A DNA stretch of 64,000 nt from Croceicoccus estronivorus (GCF_001625325.1 NZ_JRQQ01000005.1:62001-126000), one strand, 5' to 3'; numbered from the stretch's first letter, positions 50,353 through 59,890 are shown. Notes: a model not told the origin generated them from the sequence alone. Translations and numbers: made by a program.

Positions 50353-51392
50353 CGCTTCGGCGATGCGGCCCTGGCGATTTCGGCAAGTTCCTGCGCCAGC
50401 AGGACTTCAGACGCCTGATTATTGGACAACAGCGTGCGGTGTAGCGCGACCAGCCGCTGCACCAGGCGTTCCAGCCGCTTGCCCCGCCAACGGCGCAATT
50501 GCGTGGCAAGGTCGCGCTTGTCCCGGAAGAATACCCGCCGCGCGCGTGTCTCCTGTTCCAGCAGTTCGGCAATATCGGATTGGGGGCCGATCTTGGCGGC
50601 GAGTTGGGCCAATTGCGCCACCCGCCGTTCGAAAGCGAGCAGCAACCCGACCGGGTTGAGCGACATGTCACGCATGCGTTTCAATTCACCCGAAAGACGC
50701 CCGGTTTCACCCGACAACACGGCATTGACGAGTGGCATGAACCCATCTTCTTCCGTCTTCGCCCCGATCGCGTCCAGCGCTTCGGCATCCGCCGTGCGCG
50801 GGGCCTGCGGACTGGCATCGAGATATGTGGCCAGCTTCGTCACTTCCGACTGTGCCAGCCGCACATCCAGCCCGGAGGCACGCGCAATCCGTTCGGCCAG
50901 ATCGCCGCCCAGCCGCACCCCGGCTGCGTCAGCCATCTGGCGGACCGATGCCGTCACCGATCCCAGGTCGGGCGGATAGAACATCGCCACCAGGCAATCG
51001 TCCCGATTCGCCAGCAGTTTTGCCGTACGTGACTTGTCCGTGGCGGACGTGGCGACCACCAGAACCGGGCAGGCAGCCCCATCGCCAGAATCCTTGGTTT
51101 CCAGCAGGATCTTGAGCGCATCGTGCGCTTCATCCCCGGCGGCCCTGATGAAGATATGGCGACTGTCCCCAAACAGGGAATTCGATCGCGCTTCATCGCC
51201 CAGCCGGACAGGATCGCGCCGGAGATCGGCCCCCCCCATCTCCACCCGTTCCCCCGGATCGTCCAGCATGGTCACGACTTTGGCGGCAGCGGCGGATGCG
51301 CCTGCTTCATCCTGTCCGCAGAAAAAGAAAACCGTGCATTGCCGAACCGCCTTGGGTGCGGTTGCGGCGAAATCGCGCTGGGTCGCCTTCAC
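50349..51392 (-). CDS. holA: DNA polymerase III delta subunit
   Basis: Wrench subunit of the clamp loader that opens the beta clamp, 347 residues. The fold is recognised from the N-terminal CTVFFFCGQDEAGAS, the central LVVATSATDKSRTAKLL and the C-terminal helical collar (NPVGLLLAFERRVAQLAQLA, RLERLVQRLVALHRTLLS). Like other delta subunits it lacks a P-loop. The ATG at 51392 is 3 bases after the lptE stop. It is the last gene of leuS-lptE-holA, a standard order in Proteobacteria. Confidence 0.92.
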   Translation of the reverse strand: MKATQRDFAATAPKAVRQCTVFFFCGQDEAGASAAAAKVVTMLDDPGERVEMGGADLRRDPVRLGDEARSNSLFGDSRHIFIRAAGDEAHDALKILLETKDSGDGAACPVLVVATSATDKSRTAKLLANRDDCLVAMFYPPDLGSVTASVRQMADAAGVRLGGDLAERIARASGLDVRLAQSEVTKLATYLDASPQAPRTADAEALDAIGAKTEEDGFMPLVNAVLSGETGRLSGELKRMRDMSLNPVGLLLAFERRVAQLAQLAAKIGPQSDIAELLEQETRARRVFFRDKRDLATQLRRWRGKRLERLVQRLVALHRTLLSNNQASEVLLAQELAEIARAASPKR

Positions 51393-51395
51393 GGC

Positions 51396-51908
51396 CTACT
51401 TCCCGGCGTTCAGACGCAAGGCAAGGCGGGTTACGATACGGTCAGCGATATCGCGAGCCAGGTTTTCACGCGCGGTCTGTTCCGCAGCGATTGTCGCATA
51501 TTCGGAACTGACGACATCGACGCCCGCATCCGAACCCGAAGTCGCATCCAGCAGGACTTCACCGCTGGCCGCGTCGACCAGTTGATAGCGTGCCTGCAGG
51601 GCAAAACGTTCCCGCCCGATGGTATCGTCGCCCAGAAGGCCCAGGCCAGTCAGGTCTTCGTCCAGCTTCACATGCAGAATATATTGTCCTGCCGCATCGC
51701 CCGTGCCGCCGGGTGCAAGCCGATCGCGCAAGGCATTGCGGACCAGCCAGCCCGCGCGCCCTTCGATTGGCGCAACTTCCACCCCGGCCAGCCCGCGGGC
51801 AATCGCCCCCTTGCTGCCGCCTGCATACATCGGCTGCAGACCACAGCCCGAAACCGCCATGCTCAGGGTTGCACATGCAACCAGCAGCAAGGGCGAAAGA
51901 CGCCTCAT
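51396..51908 (-). CDS. lptE: LPS assembly lipoprotein LptE
   Basis: Outer-membrane lipoprotein that plugs the LptD barrel, 170 residues. Signal peptide and lipobox VSGC (Cys22) are followed by GLQPMYAGG, the usual start of the mature protein. The rest shows the LptE pattern of VEVAPIEGRAGWLVRNALRD and a C-terminal ERLARDIADRI-like helix. It overlaps the leuS stop by 4 bases and precedes holA by 3 bases. With lptC and lptA on the opposite strand 2 kb away, the window encodes three parts of the Lpt bridge. Confidence 0.9.
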   Translation of the reverse strand: MRRLSPLLLVACATLSMAVSGCGLQPMYAGGSKGAIARGLAGVEVAPIEGRAGWLVRNALRDRLAPGGTGDAAGQYILHVKLDEDLTGLGLLGDDTIGRERFALQARYQLVDAASGEVLLDATSGSDAGVDVVSSEYATIAAEQTARENLARDIADRIVTRLALRLNAGK

Positions 51909-54436
51909 GCGACGATATTGACCAACCGGTCGGGCACGACGATCACCTTGCGCACTTCTGCACCATCAAGGATACGCTGCACTTTCTCCGACGCCAGCGC
52001 AAGCGCCTCCAGCTCCGCATTCGGCAGGCCCTTCGCAACGGTCAGCGTATCGCGCAGCTTGCCTTTCACCTGCACCGCGACCGTCACTTCATCCTCAACC
52101 AGCAGTGCAGGATCGACTTCGGGCCAGGCGGCTTCGGCCACCAGTCCTTCACCGGCAATCGCGACCCAGCCCTCTTCCGCCAGGTGGGGCATCATCGGCG
52201 AGACGAGCTGCACCAATGTCCTGATCGCGGTACTGCGGCTTGCGGAAGGCTTGGCCTTTTCAATGGCTGATGTCAGCTCGTAAAGCCGGGCCACCGCCTT
52301 GTTGAAACCAAGCCCTTCGATATCGTCGGCAATGGCTGCAATCGTCTGATGGGTCTTGCGATCAAGCGCCTTGTCCTCGCCTTCGGCCCCGGCATCGTAT
52401 TGGCCGAACAGGCGCCACAGACGCTGAACATATTTGCCGCATCCCTCGATCCCCGATACCGACCACGGCAGATCGCGTTCCGGCGGGCTGTCCGACAGCA
52501 TGAACCAGCGCACTGCGTCGGCCCCGTACTGGTCGATGATGTCATCGGGATCGACGACGTTCTTTTTCGACTTGGACATCTTGATGACCCGACCGATATC
52601 GACCGGAGATCCATCGGCCTGCAACACGGCGCCTTCACCGCTGCGATCGACTTCTCCGGGGCTGAAATAGATCGGCTGGCCATTCGCAGGATCGACGCGG
52701 GAATAAGTCTCGTGCGTCACCATGCCTTGCGTGAACAGGCTGGCGAACGGTTCGGCAAAATCGATCAGGCCGATATGCTGCAAGGCCCGCGTCCAGAAAC
52801 GCGCATAGAGCAAGTGCAGGATCGCATGTTCGATCCCGCCGATGTACTGTTCGACCGGAAGCCACTTGGCCAGTTCGTCCCGGTCGAACGGCTTGTCGGC
52901 CGGCTGGCTGGCGAACCGCAGGAAATACCACGAACTGTCGACAAACGTATCGAGCGTGTCGGTTTCCCGTTCCGCCTTCGCGCCGCATTTCGGGCAGTCG
53001 ACATGCTTCCAGGTCGGATGCCGCACCAGCGGATTGCCCGGCGTTGCGAAATCGACATCCTCGGGCAGGACGACCGGCAACTGATCCTTCGGCACCGGCA
53101 CGACACCGCAGGTTCCGCAATGGATGAACGGAATCGGCGTGCCCCAGTATCGCTGGCGCGAAACGCCCCAGTCACGCAAACGCCACACCGTCTTGCCGTG
53201 GCCCCAGCCTTCGTGATCCGCGCGGTTCACGACCGCGACTTGCGCGTCTTCAATCGAAAGGCCGTTGAGGAAATCGGAATTGACCAGCACCCCGTCACCC
53301 GGCTCAGCCTCGCCATTGGCGAACGGTTTGGCCGCATCGGCCTCGCTCGGCGCGATAACGCGCGGGATCGGCAGATCGTATTTGGTGGCGAAGTCGAAGT
53401 CCCGCTGATCGTGGCCAGGCACGGCCATAATCGCACCCGTGCCGTATTCCATCAGCACGAAGTTCGCGATCCACACCGGCAGTTCGTGCCCGGTAAACGG
53501 ATGGGTGACTTTCAGGCCCGTATCGTAACCAAGCTTTTCCGCGGTTTCCAGTTCCGCAGCCGTGGTCCCGCCCGCGCGGCACTGTTCAATGAAGGCCGCA
53601 GCCATATGGTCGGTATCGGCCAGGGCATGCGCAATCGGATGTTCCGCCGCCACCGCGACGAAGCTTGCCCCGAAAATCGTATCGGGCCGGGTCGTATAGA
53701 CCTCGATTTCCTCGTCGAAATTGCTGCCCCGGAAATGGAACTGTAGCCCGGTGCTTTTCCCGATCCAGTTTTCCTGCATCAGCCGGACCTTGTCCGGCCA
53801 GTTTTCGAGGCCGTCCAGCCCGTCGAGCAGATCCTGCGCGAAATCCGTGATCTTGAGGAACCATTGGCTGAGCTTGCGCTTCTCCACCAGCGCGCCCGAA
53901 CGCCATCCGCGTCCGTCGATCACCTGTTCATTGGCCAGCACGGTCTGGTCGACCGGGTCCCAGTTGACCGCGCTTTCCTTGCGATAGACCAGGCCTGATT
54001 CATACAGGTCGAGGAACAGCGCCTGCTCCTGGCCATAATAATCCGGCTCGCAGGTGGCGATTTCCCGGCTCCAGTCGAGCGCGAAGCCGAGACGCTTGAG
54101 CTGCGCCTTCATGTTGGCGATGTTTTCCCGCGTCCAGCCGCCGGGATGAACGCCCTTTTCCATCGCCGCATTTTCCGCCGGCATACCGAAGGCGTCCCAC
54201 CCCATAGGGTGAAGCACTTCGAAGCCCTGCATCCGCTTGTAACGGGCAAGCACGTCACCCATCGTGTAATTGCGGACGTGGCCGATGTGGATGCGCCCCG
54301 ACGGATACGGGAACATCTCCAGCACGTAGCTTTTGGGCTTGGGGCTGTTGCTGTCTGCCTCGAAGCATTGGGCTTCGGCCCAGGCATGCTGCCAACGCCC
54401 GTCGGCCTGCGACGGGTCAAAACGGTTTTCGCTCAT
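51905..54436 (-). CDS. leuS: Leucine--tRNA ligase
   Basis: Class I aminoacyl-tRNA synthetase, 843 residues, bacterial type. HIGH is at residues 50-53 in GRIHIGHVRNY. The zinc-binding CGTCGVVPVP and the CP1 editing domain (TTRPDTIFGASF) are present. KMSKS starts at Lys619. The C-terminal tRNA-binding domains are complete. The ATG at 54436 has AGGA upstream; an in-frame ATG at 54460 overlaps the preceding stop. It is the first gene of leuS-lptE-holA, 23 bases after the DUF3576 lipoprotein gene, which may be in the same transcript. Confidence 0.97.
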   Translation of the reverse strand: MSENRFDPSQADGRWQHAWAEAQCFEADSNSPKPKSYVLEMFPYPSGRIHIGHVRNYTMGDVLARYKRMQGFEVLHPMGWDAFGMPAENAAMEKGVHPGGWTRENIANMKAQLKRLGFALDWSREIATCEPDYYGQEQALFLDLYESGLVYRKESAVNWDPVDQTVLANEQVIDGRGWRSGALVEKRKLSQWFLKITDFAQDLLDGLDGLENWPDKVRLMQENWIGKSTGLQFHFRGSNFDEEIEVYTTRPDTIFGASFVAVAAEHPIAHALADTDHMAAAFIEQCRAGGTTAAELETAEKLGYDTGLKVTHPFTGHELPVWIANFVLMEYGTGAIMAVPGHDQRDFDFATKYDLPIPRVIAPSEADAAKPFANGEAEPGDGVLVNSDFLNGLSIEDAQVAVVNRADHEGWGHGKTVWRLRDWGVSRQRYWGTPIPFIHCGTCGVVPVPKDQLPVVLPEDVDFATPGNPLVRHPTWKHVDCPKCGAKAERETDTLDTFVDSSWYFLRFASQPADKPFDRDELAKWLPVEQYIGGIEHAILHLLYARFWTRALQHIGLIDFAEPFASLFTQGMVTHETYSRVDPANGQPIYFSPGEVDRSGEGAVLQADGSPVDIGRVIKMSKSKKNVVDPDDIIDQYGADAVRWFMLSDSPPERDLPWSVSGIEGCGKYVQRLWRLFGQYDAGAEGEDKALDRKTHQTIAAIADDIEGLGFNKAVARLYELTSAIEKAKPSASRSTAIRTLVQLVSPMMPHLAEEGWVAIAGEGLVAEAAWPEVDPALLVEDEVTVAVQVKGKLRDTLTVAKGLPNAELEALALASEKVQRILDGAEVRKVIVVPDRLVNIVA

Positions 54437-54459
54437 GAGTCCTAGTCGTCCGCGCGGCA

Positions 54460-54930
54460 TCAGCCGGCGATGGCCGAACGCCGCAGTTCACGCGCCTTGG
54501 TAAGAATGATGTCTTCCAGCTTCTGCACCGTCGCCGCTTCGACCGGAGCTTCCACCCATGTGCCGCCGCCGACAGCGACCTGGCGGCTCGCCGCGACGCG
54601 CAGCGCATCGGCGCGCAAGTCCTGGTCGAGGATGGTCACCGAAACCTTCATCCGTTCAGCCGGGTTGCGGGGGTTGGCGTACCAATCCGTCACGATCACC
54701 CCGCCATTGCTGTCAGTCTGCAGCAACGGCATGAAGGACAGTGTTTCCAGGCTGGCCTTCCAGAGATAGGCATTGACGCCAATCGTGGTGACCCGGGCGG
54801 CGGCGATATCCGCCTTGGGCCGTTCCTTCTTGCCGCAGGCGCCCAGACTGGCGAGCGCGGCAGCGACAAGCACGGCCTGGCCCGCACGGCGGGCGAAATG
54901 AGTACGAGGTTTGCTGCTGGCAATGGTCAA
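54460..54930 (-). CDS. DUF3576 lipoprotein
   Basis: Lipoprotein of 156 residues: signal peptide, lipobox SLGAC (Cys32), then the DUF3576 domain (GVNAYLWKASLETLSFMPL, DWYANPRNPAERMKVSV, ALRVAASRQV, ILTKARELRR). The family is restricted mostly to alphaproteobacteria and its function is unknown. It precedes leuS by 23 bases on the same strand. The ATG at 54930 is the only good start; the binding site is weak. Confidence 0.88.
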   Translation of the reverse strand: MTIASSKPRTHFARRAGQAVLVAAALASLGACGKKERPKADIAAARVTTIGVNAYLWKASLETLSFMPLLQTDSNGGVIVTDWYANPRNPAERMKVSVTILDQDLRADALRVAASRQVAVGGGTWVEAPVEAATVQKLEDIILTKARELRRSAIAG

Positions 54931-55304
54931 GGCCGTATTCCCGTATCTTATGGAGCGGAAGCCATAAGGGCACCGCCGGTCATCGGTTCGCCTCTATACC
55001 CCACGAGCGGGCCGCGGCAAGGGTGCACAAAGAAGGAAGCGCCCAAATTCAGCGCAGAGGGCAGTCCCTACGGCCACTTTGTCCGCGCGTTTTTGTGGGC
55101 TGGGCGCAACACTTGCAAAAAAGCGGCGTCATTCGGCCTTAAAAAGTGGAAATGTGTAAGAGAATCCCTATCATGGATTTTGAAGTAATAATTGTGCGCA
55201 GGAATCCTGCCGATTCGGCTATGGCTTTCCGGGGATGACGCACACAGAGTTGTTCGGGGAGCGGCTATTCCAACAGGGTAGTCGGATTGAGGCAAGGTTT
55301 AGTT
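54931..55304. other. 374-base gene-free region between divergent genes
   Basis: This stretch separates the DUF3576 lipoprotein (minus strand) from the predicted outer-membrane protein (plus strand). It holds an A-rich segment (55116-55150), a short quasi-palindrome GCAGGA-A-TCCTGC (55198-55210) and TTGAAG-N17-AATCCT (55180-55208), a weak promoter candidate for the plus-strand gene. No tRNA, terminator or convincing small gene was seen. The AT content is locally higher than in the flanking genes. Confidence 0.5.
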
Positions 55305-56069
55305 ATGGGCAAGAATCGCAAGGCATGGCTACGCAGCGGAAGTTCCGCCGCAATGCTGCTCGGTTGCGTGTCTCTTGCACTCGCCCTGCCGACCGCCGGC
55401 CTGGCGCTGAGCGGCATGGACCAGAGCACTGTCAGCCTTGCGGCACGCGGCAGTTTCGCGTCCTTCACCCCCGCATCGGTTGATCCGCGTCTGGCCAAGC
55501 TCGTTTCGGACCATGGCAGTTCGGCCGGTCGGCTGATGCGTTTCACCCCGGCAGGTGCAGCGAACCGTCCTGATCGCTCGGTAACCGTTGCGGTCCGGGT
55601 CGATGATGAAACCGCCCGCGCCATTTCCGTGCGTCAGGCGATCGCCGCCGTACAGGGCGAGCCCGGTCAGGGTATCGTGAGAATCGCCCCGACCCGGTAC
55701 AATCTTGGAATGGCCCGTGGCTATCGCAGCTTCGCCCAGCCACTGACCCAACAGCCGACCGAACTGCGCAAGATCGACATGCCCGATCTTTCGACCTTCA
55801 AGCCCGGCACTTCGGATTCCCAGGCCAAGCCGAGCCGGTTCAGCGCCCGCGTCGCGCTTGAGGAAAATGGCAACACCGGTCGCGCACCGCGTACATTCGA
55901 AGCCGTGAATGCCCAGCATTTCGATCTCGGCGGCAGCTATCGCGTCGCTCGTAACTTCGATGTGACTGCTGGCGTACGTTACTCGCAGGAACGTGATCGG
56001 CTGGCCCCATTGACTGACGGCACGCAGGACAGCCAAGCCGTTTACGTCGGAACCCAGTTCCGCTTCTAA
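55305..56069 (+). CDS. Predicted outer-membrane beta-barrel-type protein, unknown function
   Basis: Exported protein of 254 residues: basic start and signal peptide (about 1-33, ending AGLA). A middle region (about 35-170) has no recognisable domain and is rich in Ala, Pro and Thr. A C-terminal part ends in alternating beta strands (HFDLGGSYRVARNFDVTAGVRYS) and the final GTQFRF, with the terminal Phe typical of outer-membrane barrels. That signal suggests insertion by the Bam complex. The barrel seems too short for a porin, so it may be a partial barrel or an anchor. The ATG at 55305 fits the signal peptide; AAGGTT lies upstream. Confidence 0.62.
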   Translation: MGKNRKAWLRSGSSAAMLLGCVSLALALPTAGLALSGMDQSTVSLAARGSFASFTPASVDPRLAKLVSDHGSSAGRLMRFTPAGAANRPDRSVTVAVRVDDETARAISVRQAIAAVQGEPGQGIVRIAPTRYNLGMARGYRSFAQPLTQQPTELRKIDMPDLSTFKPGTSDSQAKPSRFSARVALEENGNTGRAPRTFEAVNAQHFDLGGSYRVARNFDVTAGVRYSQERDRLAPLTDGTQDSQAVYVGTQFRF

Positions 56070-56134
56070 CGCCTTTCTCAGGCAGCAAGAAATTCGTCGC
56101 TGGACGCGCTTCTGCGCGCTTGCCCGGCAATGGC

Positions 56135-56142
56135 GCATTGCA
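56135..56142. promoter_or_regulatory. GCATTGCA motif upstream of phbB
   Basis: The same 8-mer as in front of phaZ (33954-33961), here 36-43 bases before the phbB start. The shared motif suggests common control of PHB synthesis and breakdown genes, for example by PhaR. Chance occurrence has not been excluded. Confidence 0.35.
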
Positions 56143-56177
56143 TAAGCTCCCCTCGGGTCCAACAGAAGGGAGCCTTT

Positions 56178-56900
56178 ATGACACGGGTAGCTATCGTTAC
56201 GGGCGGCACGCGCGGCATTGGCGAGGGTATTTGCCTCGCGCTTCAGGAACAGGGGCGAACAGTCGTCGCAAACTATGGCGGCAACGAAGAAAAGGCGCGC
56301 GCTTTCACCGAACGAACCGGCATTCCCGCCTATAAGTGGGACGTAGGCGACCACAAGGCGACGATTGCGGGATGCAAGAAGGTGGAAGAGGAAATCGGCC
56401 AGATCGATATCGTGGTGAATAATGCCGGCATCACGCGTGACGGGGTCCTCCACAAGATGAGCTGGGAAGACTGGGACGAAGTTATCCGAATCAACCTTGG
56501 TGGCTGCTTCAACATGGCAAAGGCCACTTTCCCCGGCATGCGCGAACGTGGTTGGGGCCGGGTCGTCAATATCGGCTCGGTCAACGGACAGGCCGGGCAA
56601 TACGGGCAAGTGAACTACGCCGCAGCCAAGTCCGGCATCCACGGGTTTACCAAAGCTCTGGCGCAGGAGGGTGCGAAATTCGGCGTGACCGTGAATGCGA
56701 TCGCGCCCGGCTACATCGACACGGACATGGTGGCCGCAGTGCCGCAACCCGTGCTGGAAAAGATCATTGCCAAGATTCCCGTTGGTCGCTTGGGCCACGC
56801 AGATGAAATCGCACGCGGTGTCGCTTTCTTCACTGCTGATGACGCCACTTTCGTGACCGGTTCAACGATGTCCATCAACGGCGGGCAACACATGTATTAA
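56178..56900 (+). CDS. phbB: Acetoacetyl-CoA reductase
   Basis: NADPH-dependent short-chain reductase making (R)-3-hydroxybutyryl-CoA for PHB, 240 residues. The cofactor loop is TGGTRGIG. The catalytic Ser lies in NIGSVNGQ and the YxxxK pair in NYAAAKSG. The C-terminal GSTMSINGGQHMY is typical of PhbB rather than of FabG. The ATG at 56178 has GAAGGGAG upstream. The stop shares one base with the next ATG (TAATG). phaC and phaA are not nearby; phaZ is 22 kb away in this window. Confidence 0.93.
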   Translation: MTRVAIVTGGTRGIGEGICLALQEQGRTVVANYGGNEEKARAFTERTGIPAYKWDVGDHKATIAGCKKVEEEIGQIDIVVNNAGITRDGVLHKMSWEDWDEVIRINLGGCFNMAKATFPGMRERGWGRVVNIGSVNGQAGQYGQVNYAAAKSGIHGFTKALAQEGAKFGVTVNAIAPGYIDTDMVAAVPQPVLEKIIAKIPVGRLGHADEIARGVAFFTADDATFVTGSTMSINGGQHMY

Positions 56901-57211
56901 TGGCGATGGGCGGTTCAGTTCCGCCCACCGCTTCACCCTTGGGCGGCGGCGTCATTGCCGCCGCCATTATCGGAATTCGCGTGACAACGCCTTACCATCC
57001 GCCTGTTAAACGCTCTGTCGAAATCGCTGGCCACAAGACTTCCATAAGTCTTGAGCCCTTGTTCTGGGACATGTTGAAAAGCGCGGCGCTCAGAGAAGAT
57101 ATGCCTCTGAATGCCCTGATAGCGCGAATCGATGCCGAGCGTATTCAGTCGGCAACGCCGCCTGGGCTGGCGGGAGCCATCAGATTGTGGCTCGTCGCGA
57201 ACACGCGGTAA
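56900..57211 (+). CDS. Ribbon-helix-helix (RHH_4) protein coupled to phbB
   Basis: Small protein, 103 residues from ATG 56900 or 76 from GTG 56981. The ribbon-helix-helix region (KRSVEIAGHKTSISLEPLFW, then LKSAALREDMPLNALIARID) matches the RHH_4 pattern of alphaproteobacterial small DNA-binding proteins. The first 27 residues are Gly/Ala-rich and may be untranslated; family lengths favour the shorter form. The ATG overlaps the phbB stop by one base, which would couple their translation. Targets are unknown; a role in PHB control is inference from position only. Confidence 0.75.
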   Translation: MAMGGSVPPTASPLGGGVIAAAIIGIRVTTPYHPPVKRSVEIAGHKTSISLEPLFWDMLKSAALREDMPLNALIARIDAERIQSATPPGLAGAIRLWLVANTR

Positions 57212-57217
57212 GCGAAC

Positions 57218-57460
57218 TCAGTAATTTCCCGGCGGATCGCTGGCCGGAAAGCTTTCATCGCCGGTTTCCTCGACTTTCGTCCACGGCTCGTCATTTGGAT
57301 CGCGCATGGCGCTCGGCCCTGCATCCCTGACCTGAGTCGAATTGCCTGGCGCGCCCTGGTCTTTCGCAAAGGCAGCCGGCGATCCCGGCTTGGCCTTGCG
57401 CCATGCGCCGAAGGCAAGCGCCCCGGCAACTCCCATGACCGCCATTTTCAATATGCGCAT
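57218..57460 (-). CDS. Small membrane-anchored hypothetical protein, 80 residues
   Basis: One hydrophobic N-terminal helix (MAVMGVAGALAFGAW) followed by a polar tail ending DESFPASDPPGNY. The tail motif ESFPASDPP occurs at the ends of many small sphingomonad and rhizobial proteins of unknown role. AAGGAG precedes two adjacent ATGs (57463 and 57460); the second has the better spacing of 7. It is convergent with the RHH gene, 6 bases away, and encoded just upstream of a 120-base gap before murA ends. No function is known. Confidence 0.68.
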   Translation of the reverse strand: MRILKMAVMGVAGALAFGAWRKAKPGSPAAFAKDQGAPGNSTQVRDAGPSAMRDPNDEPWTKVEETGDESFPASDPPGNY

Positions 57461-57580
57461 CATTTGGCTCCTTATCGTTTGCAATGCATCAACGTGCCTG
57501 CAGCAATAAAGGTCCGAAAAAGGCCGCATTTGCGTGCGACCAGGCAGTCATACCCGTCGCAAAAACGCGCGTTCCTACGG

Positions 57581-58864
57581 TCAGCCGTCACCCACCCGTT
57601 CAACACAGGCACCGAGCAGCGAGAGCTTTTCCTCAAGCCGCTCATACCCGCGATCGAGGTGATACAGGCGATGGACCTGAGTCTCTCCTTCGGCGGCCAG
57701 CCCGGCAATGACGAGGCTCATCGACGCCCGCAGATCCGTAGCCATGACTTCCGCCCCGGTGAGCTTCGCAACACCATGCACAATAGCGGTACGGCCCGAA
57801 GTCTCGATATGCGCGCCCATCCGGTTCAGTTCCGGAACATGCATGTAACGATTTTCGAAAATCGTTTCCGTCAGGACACTGGTCCCTTCCGCCCGGCAGA
57901 GCAGCGCCATCAACTGGGCCTGCATGTCGGTCGCAAAGCCGGGATAGGGCGCTGTCGACAATGTTACAGGCCGAATCGGCCCATCCGCCGCCACATGCAG
58001 TCCACCAGCCACCGGCTCGACCGAGACTCCGGCCTCGCCCAGAGCCTGTACGGTGGCTTCCATTTCCTCGAAGTTCGCCCCTTTCAGAGTCACTTCACCG
58101 CCCGTTATCGCCGCCGCGCAGGCATAGCTGCCCGCTTCGATCCGATCGGACATCACCCGGTAAGTCGCACCGTGCAGCCGCTCGACACCATGAATGGTCA
58201 GTTCCGACGTGCCGATCCCTTCGATCTCCGCCCCCATTGCCACCAGAAGCCTGCACAAGTCGACAATCTCAGGTTCCCGCGCGGCGTTGTGCAGCGTGGT
58301 CTTCCCCCGCGCCAACACAGCGGCCATCAACGCATTTTCCGTTGCCCCGACCGAAACGACCGGAAAGCTGTACCGCCCCCCCGGCAACCCGCCATCAGGG
58401 GCAATCGCCCGAACATAACCCGACGCGAGTTCTATCTGGGCGCCCATGGCTTCCAGTGCCTTCAGGTGCAGATCGATGGGGCGATTGCCGATCGCGCACC
58501 CGCCCGGCAGGGAAACGGTCGCCTCACCAGCCCGAGCCAGCATCGGGCCGAGGACAAGGATCGAAGCTCTCATTTTCCGCACGAGGTCGTAAGGCGCGGT
58601 AGTGGAGGTCACGCGGGTCGCCTGAAGGGTCATCACGCGCCCGAAATCTTCGGGCCGGGCCCCTGCAATGGCCGTCGATACCCCGAATTGCGTCATCAGG
58701 TGCTGGAACCCGTCGATATCCGCCAGACGCGGCAGATTGCGCAATGTCAGCGGCTCGTCCGTCAACAATGCACATGGAAGCAGGGTCAGCGCGGCATTCT
58801 TCGCACCGGAAACGGGGATCGTGCCGGATAGCCGCTTGCCCCCTTCGATAATGATCTTGTCCAT
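57581..58864 (-). CDS. murA: UDP-N-acetylglucosamine 1-carboxyvinyltransferase
   Basis: First committed enzyme of peptidoglycan synthesis, moving enolpyruvate from PEP to UDP-GlcNAc; 427 residues, usual length. The catalytic loop contains Cys123 in [10 protein letters not shown], the fosfomycin-sensitive form. Typical segments include [11 protein letters not shown] near the N-terminus and [14 protein letters not shown] near residue 315. The ATG at 58864 is divergent from galU across 83 bases. Confidence 0.97.
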   Translation of the reverse strand: MDKIIIEGGKRLSGTIPVSGAKNAALTLLPCALLTDEPLTLRNLPRLADIDGFQHLMTQFGVSTAIAGARPEDFGRVMTLQATRVTSTTAPYDLVRKMRASILVLGPMLARAGEATVSLPGGCAIGNRPIDLHLKALEAMGAQIELASGYVRAIAPDGGLPGGRYSFPVVSVGATENALMAAVLARGKTTLHNAAREPEIVDLCRLLVAMGAEIEGIGTSELTIHGVERLHGATYRVMSDRIEAGSYACAAAITGGEVTLKGANFEEMEATVQALGEAGVSVEPVAGGLHVAADGPIRPVTLSTAPYPGFATDMQAQLMALLCRAEGTSVLTETIFENRYMHVPELNRMGAHIETSGRTAIVHGVAKLTGAEVMATDLRASMSLVIAGLAAEGETQVHRLYHLDRGYERLEEKLSLLGACVERVGDG

Positions 58865-58947
58865 GCATGGCGTTTAGCGGGATTTCAGGCCGGAGCAAGG
58901 CAGAGCGCGGTTGACGTCGCACCCTGTCACTCCGTACCCATCGTTGC

Positions 58948-59823
58948 ATGACGAAACGCAAGCCAATCAAAAAAGCCGTCTTTCCGGTCGCCGGCCTTGG
59001 CACCCGCTTCCTTCCCGCAACCAAGGCCATCCCCAAGGAGATGCTGCCGATCATCGACCGCCCGCTGATCCAGTATGCGGTGGACGAAGCGCGCGAGGCA
59101 GGCATCGAGCAGATGATCTTCGTCACCGGGCGGGGAAAAAGCGCGATCGTCGAACATTTCGACATCGCTTTCGAACTCGAAACCACAATGCACGAGCGCG
59201 GCAAGGATCTGAACGCGCTGGAGCCCACACGCGCCATCCCCGGCGACATCATTACGGTTCGCCAGCAAGTTCCGATGGGTCTGGGCCACGCGATCTGGTG
59301 CGCACGGGCAATCGTTGGCGACGATCCCTTCGCAATTTTTCTGCCCGACGAACTGATGATCGGATCGCCCGGCTGCATGAAACAGATGGTCGAAGCCTAC
59401 AACGAAGTGGGCGGCAACCTCATCAGCGTGCTTGAAGTCCCTCGCGAAGATGTATCCTCTTACGGCGTGATCGCTCCCGGGCAGGAGAATGGCGCCCTTA
59501 CGGAAGTTCTCGGCCTCGTCGAGAAGCCACCGGTCGATCAGGCTCCCTCGAACAAGATCATTTCAGGCCGCTATATTCTGCAACCGGAAGTCATGCGGAC
59601 ACTGGAGAATCAGGAAAAGGGTGCGGGTGGGGAAATTCAGCTGACCGATGCCATGGCGCGCATGATCGGCACGCAACCTTTCCACGCCGTGACCTTCGCA
59701 GGACGCCGCTTCGATTGCGGCAGCAAGACCGGTTTTGTCGAAGCCACAATCGCGCTTGCGCTTGAGCGAGAGGACATGGGCGCGGAAATTCGCGCCATCG
59801 CCGAACGTCTGCTGGCAAATTAA
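58948..59823 (+). CDS. galU: UTP--glucose-1-phosphate uridylyltransferase
   Basis: Makes UDP-glucose for LPS, exopolysaccharide and glycans; 291 residues. The nucleotide-binding start is VFPVAGLGTRFLPATKAIPKE, and EKP in LVEKPPVDQ marks the sugar site. No Shine-Dalgarno sequence is visible before the ATG. A TTGACG at 58911 would place a transcription start almost at the start codon, so the mRNA may be leaderless. It probably supplies substrate for the glycan genes near 36 kb. A bidirectional-looking terminator follows. Confidence 0.95.
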   Translation: MTKRKPIKKAVFPVAGLGTRFLPATKAIPKEMLPIIDRPLIQYAVDEAREAGIEQMIFVTGRGKSAIVEHFDIAFELETTMHERGKDLNALEPTRAIPGDIITVRQQVPMGLGHAIWCARAIVGDDPFAIFLPDELMIGSPGCMKQMVEAYNEVGGNLISVLEVPREDVSSYGVIAPGQENGALTEVLGLVEKPPVDQAPSNKIISGRYILQPEVMRTLENQEKGAGGEIQLTDAMARMIGTQPFHAVTFAGRRFDCGSKTGFVEATIALALEREDMGAEIRAIAERLLAN

Positions 59824-59890
59824 GCTCTGCTGCGGCACCCGTGCGCACCATGGGACGCCGTCCGCCCTCAAGGCGAAGGGGGTTAGCCAA

